From NCBI GenBank assembly GCA_947500545.1, contig CANMSO010000001.1, positions 496,001 to 560,000 of the forward strand: a DNA stretch of 64,000 bases, given 5' to 3'. How positions within the stretch are numbered: position 1 is the stretch's first letter; every line of letters starts with the position of its first letter. The DNA comes from an uncultured Aquimarina sp. GTDB lineage: Bacteria; Bacteroidota; Bacteroidia; Flavobacteriales; Flavobacteriaceae. A model generated the notes under the pieces. That model was not told the origin of the DNA, did not search any database, and worked only from the letters and a program-made list of their open reading frames with translations. Shown here one piece after another: positions 1 through 9,655 of this stretch. The position numbers and the translations under genes were made by a program.

Positions 1-1
1 G

Positions 2-547
2 CTTTTTAATGATGTACGAGATTCTTTCAAGAGAATAGATGTTATTATATTAAATGCTGGTGTGTTTTTACCGCATTCAACTACAATAGATACTGAAGGT
101 TGGTATTCTACTTGGAAAAAAACCATAGATATTAATCTAAACGCAGTAGGATTGCTCACAAAACTGGGAATCGATCATTTCAAATCAAATAAAGGAGGTA
201 GATTCGTTTATATTGGTAGTCGAGCTGTTTTTCGTGGAGAAACTGAAGAATATCTTGGTTATGCCGCTTCAAAAGGAGGTATTGTCTCATTGGCAAGAAG
301 TGTGGCTCGTTCTTTTGGGAAGCATAATATAAAATCATTTATACTATCTCCTGGATTTACTCGCACCCAAATGGCAGAAAATTTTATTGCGGCGTATGGA
401 GAGCAAAAAGTACTTGATGAAATCTCATTAAATGAGCTTACTACGCCACAGGATTTAGCTCCATTAATTGGCATGATGTGTAGTGGTCTTATGGATCATG
501 CAACGGGTGCTACAATTGATGTTAATGCGGGCAGTCATATACGATAA
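2..547 (+). CDS. Short-chain dehydrogenase/reductase (SDR), 5' end outside window
   Basis: The reading frame is open to the left edge, so the N-terminal part with the GxxxGxG nucleotide-binding loop lies outside. What is visible is the classical SDR core: the LNAG motif at bases 47-58, an active-site serine region (YIGSRAVFRG), and the YAASK catalytic Tyr-Lys pair, followed by the LSPGFTRTQM segment that closes over the cofactor. The C-terminus ends with the usual GATIDVNAG strand. It should be a cytoplasmic NAD(P)H-dependent oxidoreductase; the substrate cannot be told. A GTG at base 62 could be taken for a start but lies inside the conserved core, so it is not the true one. Confidence 0.9.
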   Translation, partial: LFNDVRDSFKRIDVIILNAGVFLPHSTTIDTEGWYSTWKKTIDINLNAVGLLTKLGIDHFKSNKGGRFVYIGSRAVFRGETEEYLGYAASKGGIVSLARSVARSFGKHNIKSFILSPGFTRTQMAENFIAAYGEQKVLDEISLNELTTPQDLAPLIGMMCSGLMDHATGATIDVNAGSHIR

Positions 548-770
548 TTAATCTAACAAATGAAATGAGTTGTTTAATTAGATTAATAAGATATAAAATA
601 CCAGACTAGAGATATATTTTATGGATTAAGATTGTAAATAACTTAATATTAGAGGTGAAGAATACTTCATGGTTGAATTCTCATTAAATTTATATTACCT
701 TTAGGTTGATTATTACACATCATTTTAACCTAAACATTAACTCAATTAAATTTAAACTACTCTAAAAACC

Positions 771-3700
771 ATGAAAAACAAAATTACACAAATACTTTTG
801 GTGTTATTTACCATTAGTACCACACTTTTTGCACAACAAAAAGATAAAAATCTTGCCGAAAAGTACCTGAATGATAGAGGAGAAGTAATTTTCACTTTTA
901 CTATCAATAACAAATCTGCATTAACTACCATTACAAAAGAATTATCAATTGTTCATTATGATGATGTTACCAAAGAGGTAAAAGTAATGGCAAATAAAAA
1001 TCAATTTACCAACTTTTTACAAAAAGAGATTCCTTTCAAAGTTTCTTCTGATGATAATGTTGTTGGGTATAGAGTAATGTCTTCGGACATATCAAAAAAA
1101 GCCGCCGCAACGTTTCCGCTTACGGCATATCCTACATATGCCGATTATGTAACGATGATGAATGAATTTGCAACGAACAACCCTGCAATTTGTAAAGTCG
1201 AAAATATAGGTACCACCACAGAGGGAGATAAATCTCTACTGTTTGTAAAATTATCAGACAATGTTAATAGTAATGAAAAAGAACCTCGTGTTATGTATAC
1301 ATCTTCTATGCATGGAGATGAAATTGCTGGATATCCTATGATGTTGGATCTTATTGATTATTTGCTTAATGCATATAATAACACTAGTGATCCCAGGCAT
1401 GCAGAAATTAAAAATCTTTTAGATAATAACGAAGTTTGGATTAATCCACTTGCAAACCCAGATGGTACATTTAGAAATAGTGCTAATAACACATCGGTTG
1501 CGAATGCAACAAGAGGTAATGCAAATAATGTGGATCTAAATAGGAATTATCCAGATCCAGATGATGGACCAAATCCAGATGGTAATGCTTATCAAACAGA
1601 AACATTGGCCTTTATGAATTTTGCAAGCTCAAAGCATTTTGTGTTGTCTGCTAATTTTCATGGTGGGATAGAATTAATTAATTACCCATGGGATACCTAT
1701 GCAGGAGCTCATCCAGATGAGGATTACTTTATTCATGTTTCTGAAGAGTATAGAGATCTGTGTCAATCCAATAGTCCTAATGGGTATTTTGATGCTTTGA
1801 ATAATGGGATTACCAATGGGTATGCATGGTACGAAGTACAAGGAGGAAGACAAGATTACCAGATTTATAACCATAAAGGAAGAGAAGTTACGGTTGAGTT
1901 GTCAAATGCCAAAACACCGGCAGCTAATCAATTAGTAAATTTCTGGAACTATAATAGAGATGCGCTTATTGCATTTTTAAAACAAATAAATTATGGAATT
2001 AGAGGGGTAGTGACAGACGCTATAACCAATCAACCAATAGAAGCTAAAGTGACGATTGTTGGTAAGGAGAGTTATGAGTCTTGGGTTCCAACAGAATTAC
2101 CTGAAGGAGATTATTATAGACCAATAAAGGCTGGAACGTATAATATTTTGTACGAAGCAGAGTGTTATCAGCCCTTAACGATCACGGGAGTATCCGTTAC
2201 AGATTATGCCAGTGTAGTGCAAGATGTACAATTAACACCAATTGGAGGTGGAGCACCAGCAGGCTTATCAGCTACAAATGTTCAGGCAGCAGCGGCTACA
2301 TTAAGCTGGCAAGCAACATCTGGAGCTACATATGATGTTCGCTATCGTGTAGTTGGTGCAACAAATTGGACCACATTACCATCCACGAGCAATACAATCA
2401 ATATTTCAGGGTTATCTGCAACAACAAATTACGAAGCACAGGTAAGAAGCAATTGCGCAGGAGGTACAAGTTCACCATATAGTGCATCTGTAAACTTTAC
2501 TACTACAGAAGTTCCATTATGTGCCGGAATAAATAGTTTCCCATATACCGAAAGCTTTGAGTCTGGTTTTGGAGCATGGACAAATGCTACAGGAGATGAT
2601 ATTAATTGGACCCGAGATTCTGGAGGAACGCCTTCAAATACCACAGGACCTTCAACAGGACAAAATGGTTCTTTTTACTTGTTTACAGAGGCTTCTGCAA
2701 GTTCCAACGGAAGTCCTAATAAAACAGCAATTCTTAATAGTCCGTGTATTGATTTATCTGCACTTTCCGGAGTTTCTTTAGAATTTGGATATCATATGTA
2801 CGGAGCTACTATGGGTAACATGGAAGTTTTAATTAGTACTAACGATGGTGCTACATATTCATCTATCTGGTCGGCAAATGGCAATCTTGGTAATACCTGG
2901 AACCAAGCTGCTGTAGATATTTCTGCATATGCAGGATCTGTAGTTAAATTGCAGTTTAAAGGAACAACAGGTAGCGGTTGGCGAAGTGATATGGCCATTG
3001 ATAATATTAAAATAGAATCTTCTACGCTAGATACGGAAGCTCCATCTGCACCTACAAATCTGGTAACTTCTAATATTACAGGCACTAGCATAACCCTTTC
3101 CTGGGATTCATCAACAGATAATATTGGTGTTACAGGATACGAGGTGTACCAAGGAGCAACATTAGTAGATACCACTATAGACGGTTTGATTAGTGTAGTT
3201 TCTGGTTTAACACCAAATACATCGTATTCATTTACTGTAGTGGCAAAAGACGGAGCAGGAAATAGTTCGCCACCAAGTAACACTGCCAGTGGAACTACCT
3301 TAGAAACTGATATAACATATTGTAGTTCTCAAGGAAATAATATTAATTTTGAATATATTGATTTTGTAGGTATGAATGATCTTAATAATCCTTCATCTGC
3401 TACATCTGGATACACCGATTACACAAACTTGGGATCATCAATTGTAAACCAAGGAGCGAATACAATAACATTGAGTGTTGGTTTTGCAAACTCTTCCTAC
3501 ACAGAATTTTGGGGAGTTTGGATTGATTACAATAAAAATGGAACCTTTGAGGCTTCAGAGCAAATAGTATCAGCTTCAACAACTAGTAGTGAAAATCAAT
3601 CATACGATTTTACTGTGCCTGGAACCGCATTAGATGGAGAGACCAGAATGAGAGTATCTATGAAGTATAATGGAGCACCGGATCCTTGCGAAACTTTTAC

Positions 3701-4013
3701 CTATGGAGAAGTTGAAGATTATACTGTAAACATTGGAGGTGTTGTATTTAAAGAAACTAATCTGGATCAAACGGATATATCAAACAAGATGACGTTGTAT
3801 CCAAACCCCACTAATGAAGGCATTTTATTCATTAAAGGTTTAAATAGCCAAAATGTTTCTTTTAGAATCATAAATTACATTGGTCAAACGGTGATGAATG
3901 ATAAATTATCAGAAAATAAAATTAATGTAGCTGGATTAACCGATGGAATGTATATTTTAGAGGTGAATACAGGTAAAAATATAATTACCGAAAGGTTTAT
4001 TGTAACTAAATAA
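771..4013 (+). CDS. Secreted M14 zinc carboxypeptidase with T9SS sorting domain
   Basis: A 1080-residue multidomain exoenzyme. A signal peptide (about 1-21) precedes an M14 metallopeptidase domain (about 115-405) with zinc ligands H181, E184 (HGDE) and H297, substrate-binding R258 in DLNRNYPDP, and catalytic E376 (VTVELSNAK). Then come a carboxypeptidase-regulatory-like beta domain (about 411-490), a fibronectin type III domain, a MAM-like/jelly-roll segment (about 583-750), a second Fn3 domain, a GEVED domain ending GEVEDYTVNIG, and a type A T9SS C-terminal sorting domain (YPNPTNEGI to the end). It should be exported by Sec and then across the outer membrane by T9SS, and trims peptides outside the cell. 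It stands alone between a 223-bp upstream gap and a terminator. Confidence 0.95.
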   Translation: MKNKITQILLVLFTISTTLFAQQKDKNLAEKYLNDRGEVIFTFTINNKSALTTITKELSIVHYDDVTKEVKVMANKNQFTNFLQKEIPFKVSSDDNVVGYRVMSSDISKKAAATFPLTAYPTYADYVTMMNEFATNNPAICKVENIGTTTEGDKSLLFVKLSDNVNSNEKEPRVMYTSSMHGDEIAGYPMMLDLIDYLLNAYNNTSDPRHAEIKNLLDNNEVWINPLANPDGTFRNSANNTSVANATRGNANNVDLNRNYPDPDDGPNPDGNAYQTETLAFMNFASSKHFVLSANFHGGIELINYPWDTYAGAHPDEDYFIHVSEEYRDLCQSNSPNGYFDALNNGITNGYAWYEVQGGRQDYQIYNHKGREVTVELSNAKTPAANQLVNFWNYNRDALIAFLKQINYGIRGVVTDAITNQPIEAKVTIVGKESYESWVPTELPEGDYYRPIKAGTYNILYEAECYQPLTITGVSVTDYASVVQDVQLTPIGGGAPAGLSATNVQAAAATLSWQATSGATYDVRYRVVGATNWTTLPSTSNTINISGLSATTNYEAQVRSNCAGGTSSPYSASVNFTTTEVPLCAGINSFPYTESFESGFGAWTNATGDDINWTRDSGGTPSNTTGPSTGQNGSFYLFTEASASSNGSPNKTAILNSPCIDLSALSGVSLEFGYHMYGATMGNMEVLISTNDGATYSSIWSANGNLGNTWNQAAVDISAYAGSVVKLQFKGTTGSGWRSDMAIDNIKIESSTLDTEAPSAPTNLVTSNITGTSITLSWDSSTDNIGVTGYEVYQGATLVDTTIDGLISVVSGLTPNTSYSFTVVAKDGAGNSSPPSNTASGTTLETDITYCSSQGNNINFEYIDFVGMNDLNNPSSATSGYTDYTNLGSSIVNQGANTITLSVGFANSSYTEFWGVWIDYNKNGTFEASEQIVSASTTSSENQSYDFTVPGTALDGETRMRVSMKYNGAPDPCETFTYGEVEDYTVNIGGVVFKETNLDQTDISNKMTLYPNPTNEGILFIKGLNSQNVSFRIINYIGQTVMNDKLSENKINVAGLTDGMYILEVNTGKNIITERFIVTK

Positions 4014-4034
4014 CCAAGATTCAATAGACGATAA

Positions 4035-4066
4035 AAGCTTCTGGAATTTAGTTTTCAGAAGCTTTT
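4035..4066. terminator. Bidirectional terminator hairpin
   Basis: The arms AAAGCTTCTG (4035-4044) and CAGAAGCTTT (4057-4066) pair perfectly over a 12-base loop and are followed by TTAATT on the plus strand and an A/T run on the other. It sits between the ends of the converging carboxypeptidase and ABC permease genes. Confidence 0.8.
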
Positions 4067-4111
4067 TAATTAGTATTGGTTTATGTTCGTTTTCTAATGA
4101 TTAGTAATTCA

Positions 4112-5659
4112 TTATACTTTTTTCAACTCAAGGCTTCTAATAAAATAACTAGAAACAAGAGAAATTAGACTTAATACAGTTACAGTGATTAGGTGATTGT
4201 ATTGATTATGTAATCCCCCAAAATAATCTGTGAAAGGAATACCATTAATATTGGTATATGTGATCATAAAGAACAAGACTTCAAACAACTTTTTTCCTCT
4301 ACTCAAAACACCAAGTAAAACTGCAAGTGATACAATAAAAATTCCACCTATAACAATAGAGGTAACATGTAAAAAATCAAATAGAACTATGTATCTAAAG
4401 ATTAAAGGCATTGCCAATAGAACAGCTAGGGATATTCCTGATAAGAATTGTGCGAAAAGCAATCTGTTAATTGGCTTGTAAGAAGCAAAAGTAAAAAAGT
4501 GTGTATTATGAATCCTCTCTTTTGTTACCAATGAAGACCATCGATTGACTTGTAAAAACCATAGTACAGGTAATACCATTTGATGAGCAAAGGATAAAGG
4601 TGCAAAACACAAAGCAAGTATACCTAATACATTTAGTAACCATAACCATTTGTTCCCGCTTCGTATAAGTAATAAAAATTCGATTTTTAGTAATGATAGT
4701 ATTCCAAACGAAACAGAAGCATTTGGTAGTTTAGAAATATCAACATCATTAGTTGCTATTGTTGTTAGTTTGGTCTTGCTTCTTTTTTGCAGATAGAGTT
4801 CTTTACCTTTGAATCTATGAAAAAAAGTAGAAGTAATTAATAGCAATAATACCCCCAAAATCATCAAGCATAAACGACTTAAGATAAACCAAAATGGAAA
4901 ATCAACTCCGTTAAAAACGAAGTGCTTGGTGTTTGAGACATTACCCAATATATAACCAAGCGTAAGTTGTGTTTGAGAATCTTTTTCCAGAAGCTCATTA
5001 ATTGTGTTCTCCATTTGTGTCGTAACAATTTTAGAACCAAAAACATCGAAATGAAGTTGGTTTGAATCACCGGATTCAAAAATGAGCATAAAGGAAAATA
5101 AGAAGAAGAAAAGTATGTTCTGTACTACAGATTTTCTGCTTAGGAGGACCTCAAATAACACCGCGAATGCAGCAATAAAAAACAATGATGGGATGGTAAT
5201 TACAAGATATGGTTTTGCAAACTGAAGAAAATCAAAAGAGAATCTATCATTGTACATAAAGAATAATAGTATACTCATTATAAATATTATAAGGGCAATA
5301 GTTAGAAGTACTAGAAAATTACTTATCGTTTTACCAAATAGATATTTAAAATTTGAAACTCGTGTAGAGGCAATAATTTGACCAATCTTGCTCTCCATAT
5401 CATTTTTAATCGTACCATTAACTAGATAGAATCCAACTAATGAAAGAAAAATACTTGCCATAATAGCGGTTACATAACCAATCCAAGCCGAATTATAGAA
5501 TCCCTGGTACTCACCAATTCTAATAGTAGAGTAATTGGCTCCCGGCGGAGGAATAAATGAATAAGCAACAGCTAAACTGATACAAAGCGTAATCAAAAAA
5601 GCATAACTTCGCGTACGTTGTAAATAATCTGATTTTATTATGGTTATAAAATGTTGCAT
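4112..5659 (-). CDS. ABC-2 type transporter permease
   Basis: A 515-residue polytopic membrane protein with roughly 12 hydrophobic segments and a large loop after the first one, the pattern of Bacteroidota ABC-2 permeases. It should form the membrane channel for the ATPase encoded just upstream. I take the ATG at 5657-5659, one base after the ATPase stop codon (TAG-C-ATG), rather than the ATG at 5692 that would overlap the ATPase gene by 32 bases; the protein then begins MQHFITIIKSDYLQRTRSY, with a cytoplasmic N-terminus typical of the family. Substrate unknown. The divergent LytS/LytTR pair at 6854-8551 is a plausible regulator. Confidence 0.88.
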   Translation of the reverse strand: MQHFITIIKSDYLQRTRSYAFLITLCISLAVAYSFIPPPGANYSTIRIGEYQGFYNSAWIGYVTAIMASIFLSLVGFYLVNGTIKNDMESKIGQIIASTRVSNFKYLFGKTISNFLVLLTIALIIFIMSILLFFMYNDRFSFDFLQFAKPYLVITIPSLFFIAAFAVLFEVLLSRKSVVQNILFFFLFSFMLIFESGDSNQLHFDVFGSKIVTTQMENTINELLEKDSQTQLTLGYILGNVSNTKHFVFNGVDFPFWFILSRLCLMILGVLLLLITSTFFHRFKGKELYLQKRSKTKLTTIATNDVDISKLPNASVSFGILSLLKIEFLLLIRSGNKWLWLLNVLGILALCFAPLSFAHQMVLPVLWFLQVNRWSSLVTKERIHNTHFFTFASYKPINRLLFAQFLSGISLAVLLAMPLIFRYIVLFDFLHVTSIVIGGIFIVSLAVLLGVLSRGKKLFEVLFFMITYTNINGIPFTDYFGGLHNQYNHLITVTVLSLISLVSSYFIRSLELKKV

Positions 5660-5660
5660 G

Positions 5661-6524
5661 CTATTGTTTTTTGGTGATGTATAAATAGGCATCTTCTAAT
5701 GTTGTCTCACAAGGAGTACCATTTTCTGGAAAAACTTCTGATGTGAAGCGAATAGTAGACGTTTCTTTTTTTCTAATAGTATCAAGGATAATATGATTCT
5801 TTTTAAAATTTTCGACTTCGTTACTGTTAATAGAAGTTTCGAACACTTTACCTTTTACACTATCGATAATAGTTTTTTGATTTCCGGTAGATAGAAGTTG
5901 ACCGTCTTTCATAATAACAACTTGATCTGCGATCGTATCGATATCCGAAACAATGTGAGAGGATAGGATAACGATGCAATCATTCGCTAATTCAGAAATT
6001 AAATTTCTAAAGCGCACTCGCTCTTCTGGGTCCAAACCTACGGTTGGTTCATCAAACAATACTATTTTAGGATTGTTGAGTAATGCTTGGGCAATACCAA
6101 TACGTTGTTTCATGCCTCCAGAGTAATTTCCGATTGGTTTTTTAGCAACTTCGGTAAGATTTAGTCCTTCTAGTAAAAGGTGAATTCGTTGTTTTAGATG
6201 TGTACCACCAACACCTTTTAGTGCCGCCATATATTCCAAAAATTCAATAGCATTTAAGTTTGGGTATACTCCAAAATCTTGAGGTAGATATCCCAATTGT
6301 TTTCGCATGTAATTAGGATCCTTGATAACATTGTTTTTGTTCAATAAAATAGCGCCATTTGTTGGTTTACTAATAGTAGCAATCATTTTAAGTAGAGTGG
6401 ATTTGCCCGCTCCATTTGGACCTAATAACCCCAAGATCCCCTTCTCAATACTCAAAGAGTATTCTTTTAATCCGTATTTACGGCCGTTGTATCTTTTAGA
6501 TACATTTTGTATATCTAGTCTCAT
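5661..6524 (-). CDS. ABC transporter ATP-binding protein
   Basis: A 287-residue ATPase with an intact Walker A (GPNGAGKST, about 35-43), Q-loop (YLPQDFGVY), ABC signature NYSGGMKQR, Walker B (IVLFDEPTVGLD) and H-loop (SSHIVSD). The DEPTVGLDP wording and the C-terminal extension fit the CcmA/DRA subfamily that powers ABC-2 exporters. It is the first gene of a two-gene operon with the permease, with one base between stop and next start. The C-terminal 70 residues are a small regulatory domain rather than part of the nucleotide-binding fold (inference from family structure). Confidence 0.95.
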   Translation of the reverse strand: MRLDIQNVSKRYNGRKYGLKEYSLSIEKGILGLLGPNGAGKSTLLKMIATISKPTNGAILLNKNNVIKDPNYMRKQLGYLPQDFGVYPNLNAIEFLEYMAALKGVGGTHLKQRIHLLLEGLNLTEVAKKPIGNYSGGMKQRIGIAQALLNNPKIVLFDEPTVGLDPEERVRFRNLISELANDCIVILSSHIVSDIDTIADQVVIMKDGQLLSTGNQKTIIDSVKGKVFETSINSNEVENFKKNHIILDTIRKKETSTIRFTSEVFPENGTPCETTLEDAYLYITKKQ

Positions 6525-6853
6525 AAGTGTGTTTAAATATTTTTCTATTGTTATATTAACCCCAGGAACATAAATAGTTCAATGCAGAGCATTGTTACAT
6601 ATAGACATAAGTTTTGAAAAGCTTTCATAATAGTTAATTTTTGAATTGATATTTCAAAAGTGAGAGTAATCAAGAACATGAAAAAGAAAGAATGATCAAT
6701 AGACATTAAAGGGTGATAAGTGGATTATATCTACGTTCTTTACTTTCATCAGCTTATAAAAACCGTTTACAATCAAAAAGAATCCTTTTGTCATTAATTA
6801 TGTATTTCGGAAGCATTTTCTAGTATTTTTGAAATCACATAATAATTGTAAGC
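6525..6853. other. Intergenic region between ABC operon and LytS/LytTR pair
   Basis: This 329-bp stretch separates two divergent operons and must hold both promoters. A TATTTTTG at 6824-6831 matches the Bacteroidota -7 element TAnnTTTG and lies 22 bases before the kinase start, but no TTG is found at the expected distance upstream, so the promoter call is weak. No gene or RNA was recognised. Confidence 0.35.
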
Positions 6854-7837
6854 ATGTCAAAACTTGATAAATGGGTAGATAGTCCTTTGGTACAGAATAT
6901 AGCTGTGTGGCTATTTATCATACTGATACTTACAATGTCCGTTCAGGCGGACAATAGGTTTCTCACCGCATTATTTGTAGTCTTGTTCTTGACTATACCT
7001 GTCTATATTAATAATCTGAAAATAGTTCCTTTATTTAGTAGAAAGAATAAGTTTTTTGGAATATTGTTTTTTTGTCTAAATGCGTTGTTATTTAGTAGTA
7101 TAGCTGTTTTTTTTCTGAGTAACTACTTAGAAAAATTTGAATGGTCTATGTTATATAATCTTTTTGCCATAATGGTATTGGCCCTATTTTTTAGCTCTGC
7201 TATAAAAATTGCAAAAGATAGTTTTACTAGAAGACAAGAAATAAAAAATGCCGAACTCAAATTATTAAAGGCTCAGCTAAACCCACATTTTTTATTTAAT
7301 ACTTTAAATAACCTATATGGTTTATCGGTTGTGAGTTCTGACAAATTACCAGATCTAATGTTGAAGCTTTCCGACTTACTTCGATATAGTCTTTATGATA
7401 CTAAGGAACGACTGGTGCCTCTACAAAAAGAGATTCAGTATCTACAAAATTATGTGTCATTAGAACGTATACGACTAGAGGATAAGACAAATATTGAACT
7501 AAATATTAATGGTGAAATTGCTAATTTAGATATTGCACCAATGCTTCTAATTGTATTTGTAGAAAACGCTTTTAAACATTTGGGAGTATCCCAAAAAGGA
7601 GAAAGTAAAGTTGTAATAGATTTGCAGATTAATAATGAGAAATTAATATTTAGTTGTTTAAATACTGTAGATAAATTGGGAGTTCATCGTTCTGATCCTG
7701 ATCTTGAAAAAGGAAAGAGCGGTATCGGCTTAGAAAATGTAAAAAAACGATTGTCTTTAATTTATCCTGATGCCCATACTTTAAAATTGAATATGAAAGA
7801 AGAAGAGTATATTGCTAAATTAACACTTAAGTTATAA
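6854..7837 (+). CDS. LytS-family sensor histidine kinase
   Basis: A 327-residue kinase: four hydrophobic segments (about residues 15-125), a short coiled linker, then the His_kinase domain with the H-box LNPHFLFNTLNNLYGL (phospho-acceptor His near residue 146) and an HATPase domain with N-box VENAFKH and G-box GIGLENVKKRL. No large extracellular sensor domain is present, so the signal is probably sensed in or at the membrane. Its stop codon abuts the start of the response regulator (TAA then ATG, no gap), so the two are translated together. Divergence from the ABC operon suggests that the transporter is a target. Confidence 0.93.
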   Translation: MSKLDKWVDSPLVQNIAVWLFIILILTMSVQADNRFLTALFVVLFLTIPVYINNLKIVPLFSRKNKFFGILFFCLNALLFSSIAVFFLSNYLEKFEWSMLYNLFAIMVLALFFSSAIKIAKDSFTRRQEIKNAELKLLKAQLNPHFLFNTLNNLYGLSVVSSDKLPDLMLKLSDLLRYSLYDTKERLVPLQKEIQYLQNYVSLERIRLEDKTNIELNINGEIANLDIAPMLLIVFVENAFKHLGVSQKGESKVVIDLQINNEKLIFSCLNTVDKLGVHRSDPDLEKGKSGIGLENVKKRLSLIYPDAHTLKLNMKEEEYIAKLTLKL

Positions 7838-8551
7838 ATGAATATGCTAAAATGTATAATAGCAGATGATGAGCCTATTGCTCGTCAGATTTTAGAAAAT
7901 TATATTGATCAAATCCCTAATTTAGAGTTAGTTGCTTCTTGTAAGGATGCATTTGAAGTAATGGAAGTACTTCAGGAGCATGCTGTTCAGATTCTTTTTT
8001 TGGATATAAATATGCCAAAATTATCCGGACTCAGCTTATTAAAAACATTGCAAACTATGCCCGATGTAATTATCACTACGGCATACCCAGAATATGCTGT
8101 TCAGGGTTTTGAGTTATCAGTAACGGACTATTTGTTAAAACCTTTTTCCTTAGAACGTTTTGTGCAAGCCGTCATGAAAGTGCAGAAAAAAGAAACCAAA
8201 AGTAATGAAACCACTTACATTGCTAAAAAAGATGAAGCGGTAACTTCTATTTTTGTAAAAAGTGATAAAAAATTAGTAAAAGTACCTTTTAAAGACATTC
8301 AGTATGTAGAAGCGTATGGTAATTATATTAAAATCTTTACCGATACTATGATCTTAACTCCTAATACGTTATCTGATTTTTTTGATAAACTTCCTAAAGA
8401 AGATTTTATAAGAATTCATAAATCTTTTGTTATTAATTTTAATGAATTAAAGCTAATAGAAGGAAACCAGTTAATACTAAATAATACTACTACTTTACCA
8501 ATAGGAAAGTCATATAGAAAATTGGTCTTGGATAAGATTGATGAAATGTAG
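7838..8551 (+). CDS. LytTR-family response regulator
   Basis: A 237-residue regulator. The receiver domain (about 1-118) has the acidic pair DDE (residues 10-12), the phospho-acceptor in FLDINMPKLSG, a conserved Thr in TTAYPEYA and the Lys in LLKPF. A LytTR DNA-binding domain (about 135-235) follows, with KVPFKDIQYVEAYGNYIKIF and IRIHKSFVIN. It should be phosphorylated by the kinase encoded immediately upstream and bind direct-repeat DNA sites as a dimer. A second in-frame ATG two codons on is equally possible. It ends nine bases from the end of the converging gene with no hairpin in between. Confidence 0.95.
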   Translation: MNMLKCIIADDEPIARQILENYIDQIPNLELVASCKDAFEVMEVLQEHAVQILFLDINMPKLSGLSLLKTLQTMPDVIITTAYPEYAVQGFELSVTDYLLKPFSLERFVQAVMKVQKKETKSNETTYIAKKDEAVTSIFVKSDKKLVKVPFKDIQYVEAYGNYIKIFTDTMILTPNTLSDFFDKLPKEDFIRIHKSFVINFNELKLIEGNQLILNNTTTLPIGKSYRKLVLDKIDEM

Positions 8552-8560
8552 ATTTTACTG

Positions 8561-9622
8561 CTATTTGATACTGAAACTTAATGCGAAGTAAGATGATGAG
8601 TATCTGGAACTAGGTATAGTGTCATTGACCTTACTATCAAAAAGCCTATTTAAATTATTACCCGCCAGGTCTTCAATAGTAACATCCAATAAAACTTTAT
8701 AATTTCCTTTGCTCCATGGTTTTTTTGGTGTGAAAAGTGATATACTTTCATTATCAATAAGTTGCCAGTCACCTGTAATTACTTTTTTTTCTGCATTGAT
8801 TACGGTAAGGCCATTCATAGTACTGCCATAATCCATTGATTCATGAAAAAGAATAACTAGGTCATCGGTATCATTTTCAGGAGGTAAAACCTTCCAGGAG
8901 TTTGTATCAGGTTTCTGGCGATCTGGAGGGGTAGTTTGAAATATATGAGCAAAATCTTCTTGCATAGGAACTCCGTTATTGTCCTTTAAATCTTTTGGGA
9001 TAATTAGCCCATACCTCTTATCTTTTTCAAAAACAGGCCCCAGTTGTTTATTTGGTATAAGATCACGTTTTTGTCTTCCCGGTTCCACCCACAATGTCAG
9101 TAGTTTGCCATCATCACTTATAAGAGCATTCTCGAGTGGTAATATTACCTTAGATATAGTATCTCCAAGAGAATGTATAAACTCAATGTGATGATATACA
9201 TTAGTCTCATTAATTGGGCTGGAGAATTTAATATACCATTTAAGGATATTAGTTGGAACCCATCTGCCAGATGGATAAACCGTTTCAATTGATAAATGCT
9301 CATACGAATCAGGGAGGTCTATTACAAAATGATCCATTATATTATTATAGACTACTGTGTATTCTTGATTCCATCCAAAGGGTACCAAAGGAATAAAACG
9401 TATCGAAGTTTCTTCTTTGACCACTTTGCCTAATAGCATAGTTGCAGAAGAAAGCTCTGTTTCGGTAATTTGCCCTTTAAATACACGAAGATTAGCTGAT
9501 TCATCGAAATCTCTTTTTATAGAAAGGTAATTTCTATCCACAATAAGTTCTGGAGATGTTTGAGCTAACATCTCTGAAAAAGAAAACATTAATAATAATA
9601 TAAAACCGAAGAGATTTTTCAA
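8561..9622 (-). CDS. Secreted protein with Ig-like (Big_5-type) domains, function unknown
   Basis: A 353-residue protein with a signal peptide (MKNLFGFILLLMFSFSEMLAQ). The start codon is TTG: the frame is closed by a stop eight codons upstream, and no ATG gives a complete signal peptide. The remainder is beta-rich; segments such as LKWYIKFSSPINETNVYHHIEF and LVILFHESMDYGSTMNGLTVI, with the closing DLAGNNLNRLFD, resemble bacterial Ig-like modules of the Big_5 kind. It lies 33 bases downstream of a secreted protein gene and is probably cotranscribed with it. No catalytic motif is visible and I do not assign a function. Confidence 0.72.
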   Translation of the reverse strand: MKNLFGFILLLMFSFSEMLAQTSPELIVDRNYLSIKRDFDESANLRVFKGQITETELSSATMLLGKVVKEETSIRFIPLVPFGWNQEYTVVYNNIMDHFVIDLPDSYEHLSIETVYPSGRWVPTNILKWYIKFSSPINETNVYHHIEFIHSLGDTISKVILPLENALISDDGKLLTLWVEPGRQKRDLIPNKQLGPVFEKDKRYGLIIPKDLKDNNGVPMQEDFAHIFQTTPPDRQKPDTNSWKVLPPENDTDDLVILFHESMDYGSTMNGLTVINAEKKVITGDWQLIDNESISLFTPKKPWSKGNYKVLLDVTIEDLAGNNLNRLFDSKVNDTIPSSRYSSSYFALSFSIK

Positions 9623-9655
9623 ATTACAAAATAAAATACCAGATTATGTGTAGTA

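Noticed and set aside
2792..3283. A 163-codon open frame opposite the carboxypeptidase gene
   Set aside because: It is antisense to well-conserved Fn3 and MAM-like domains and has no motif; a shadow of the real gene.
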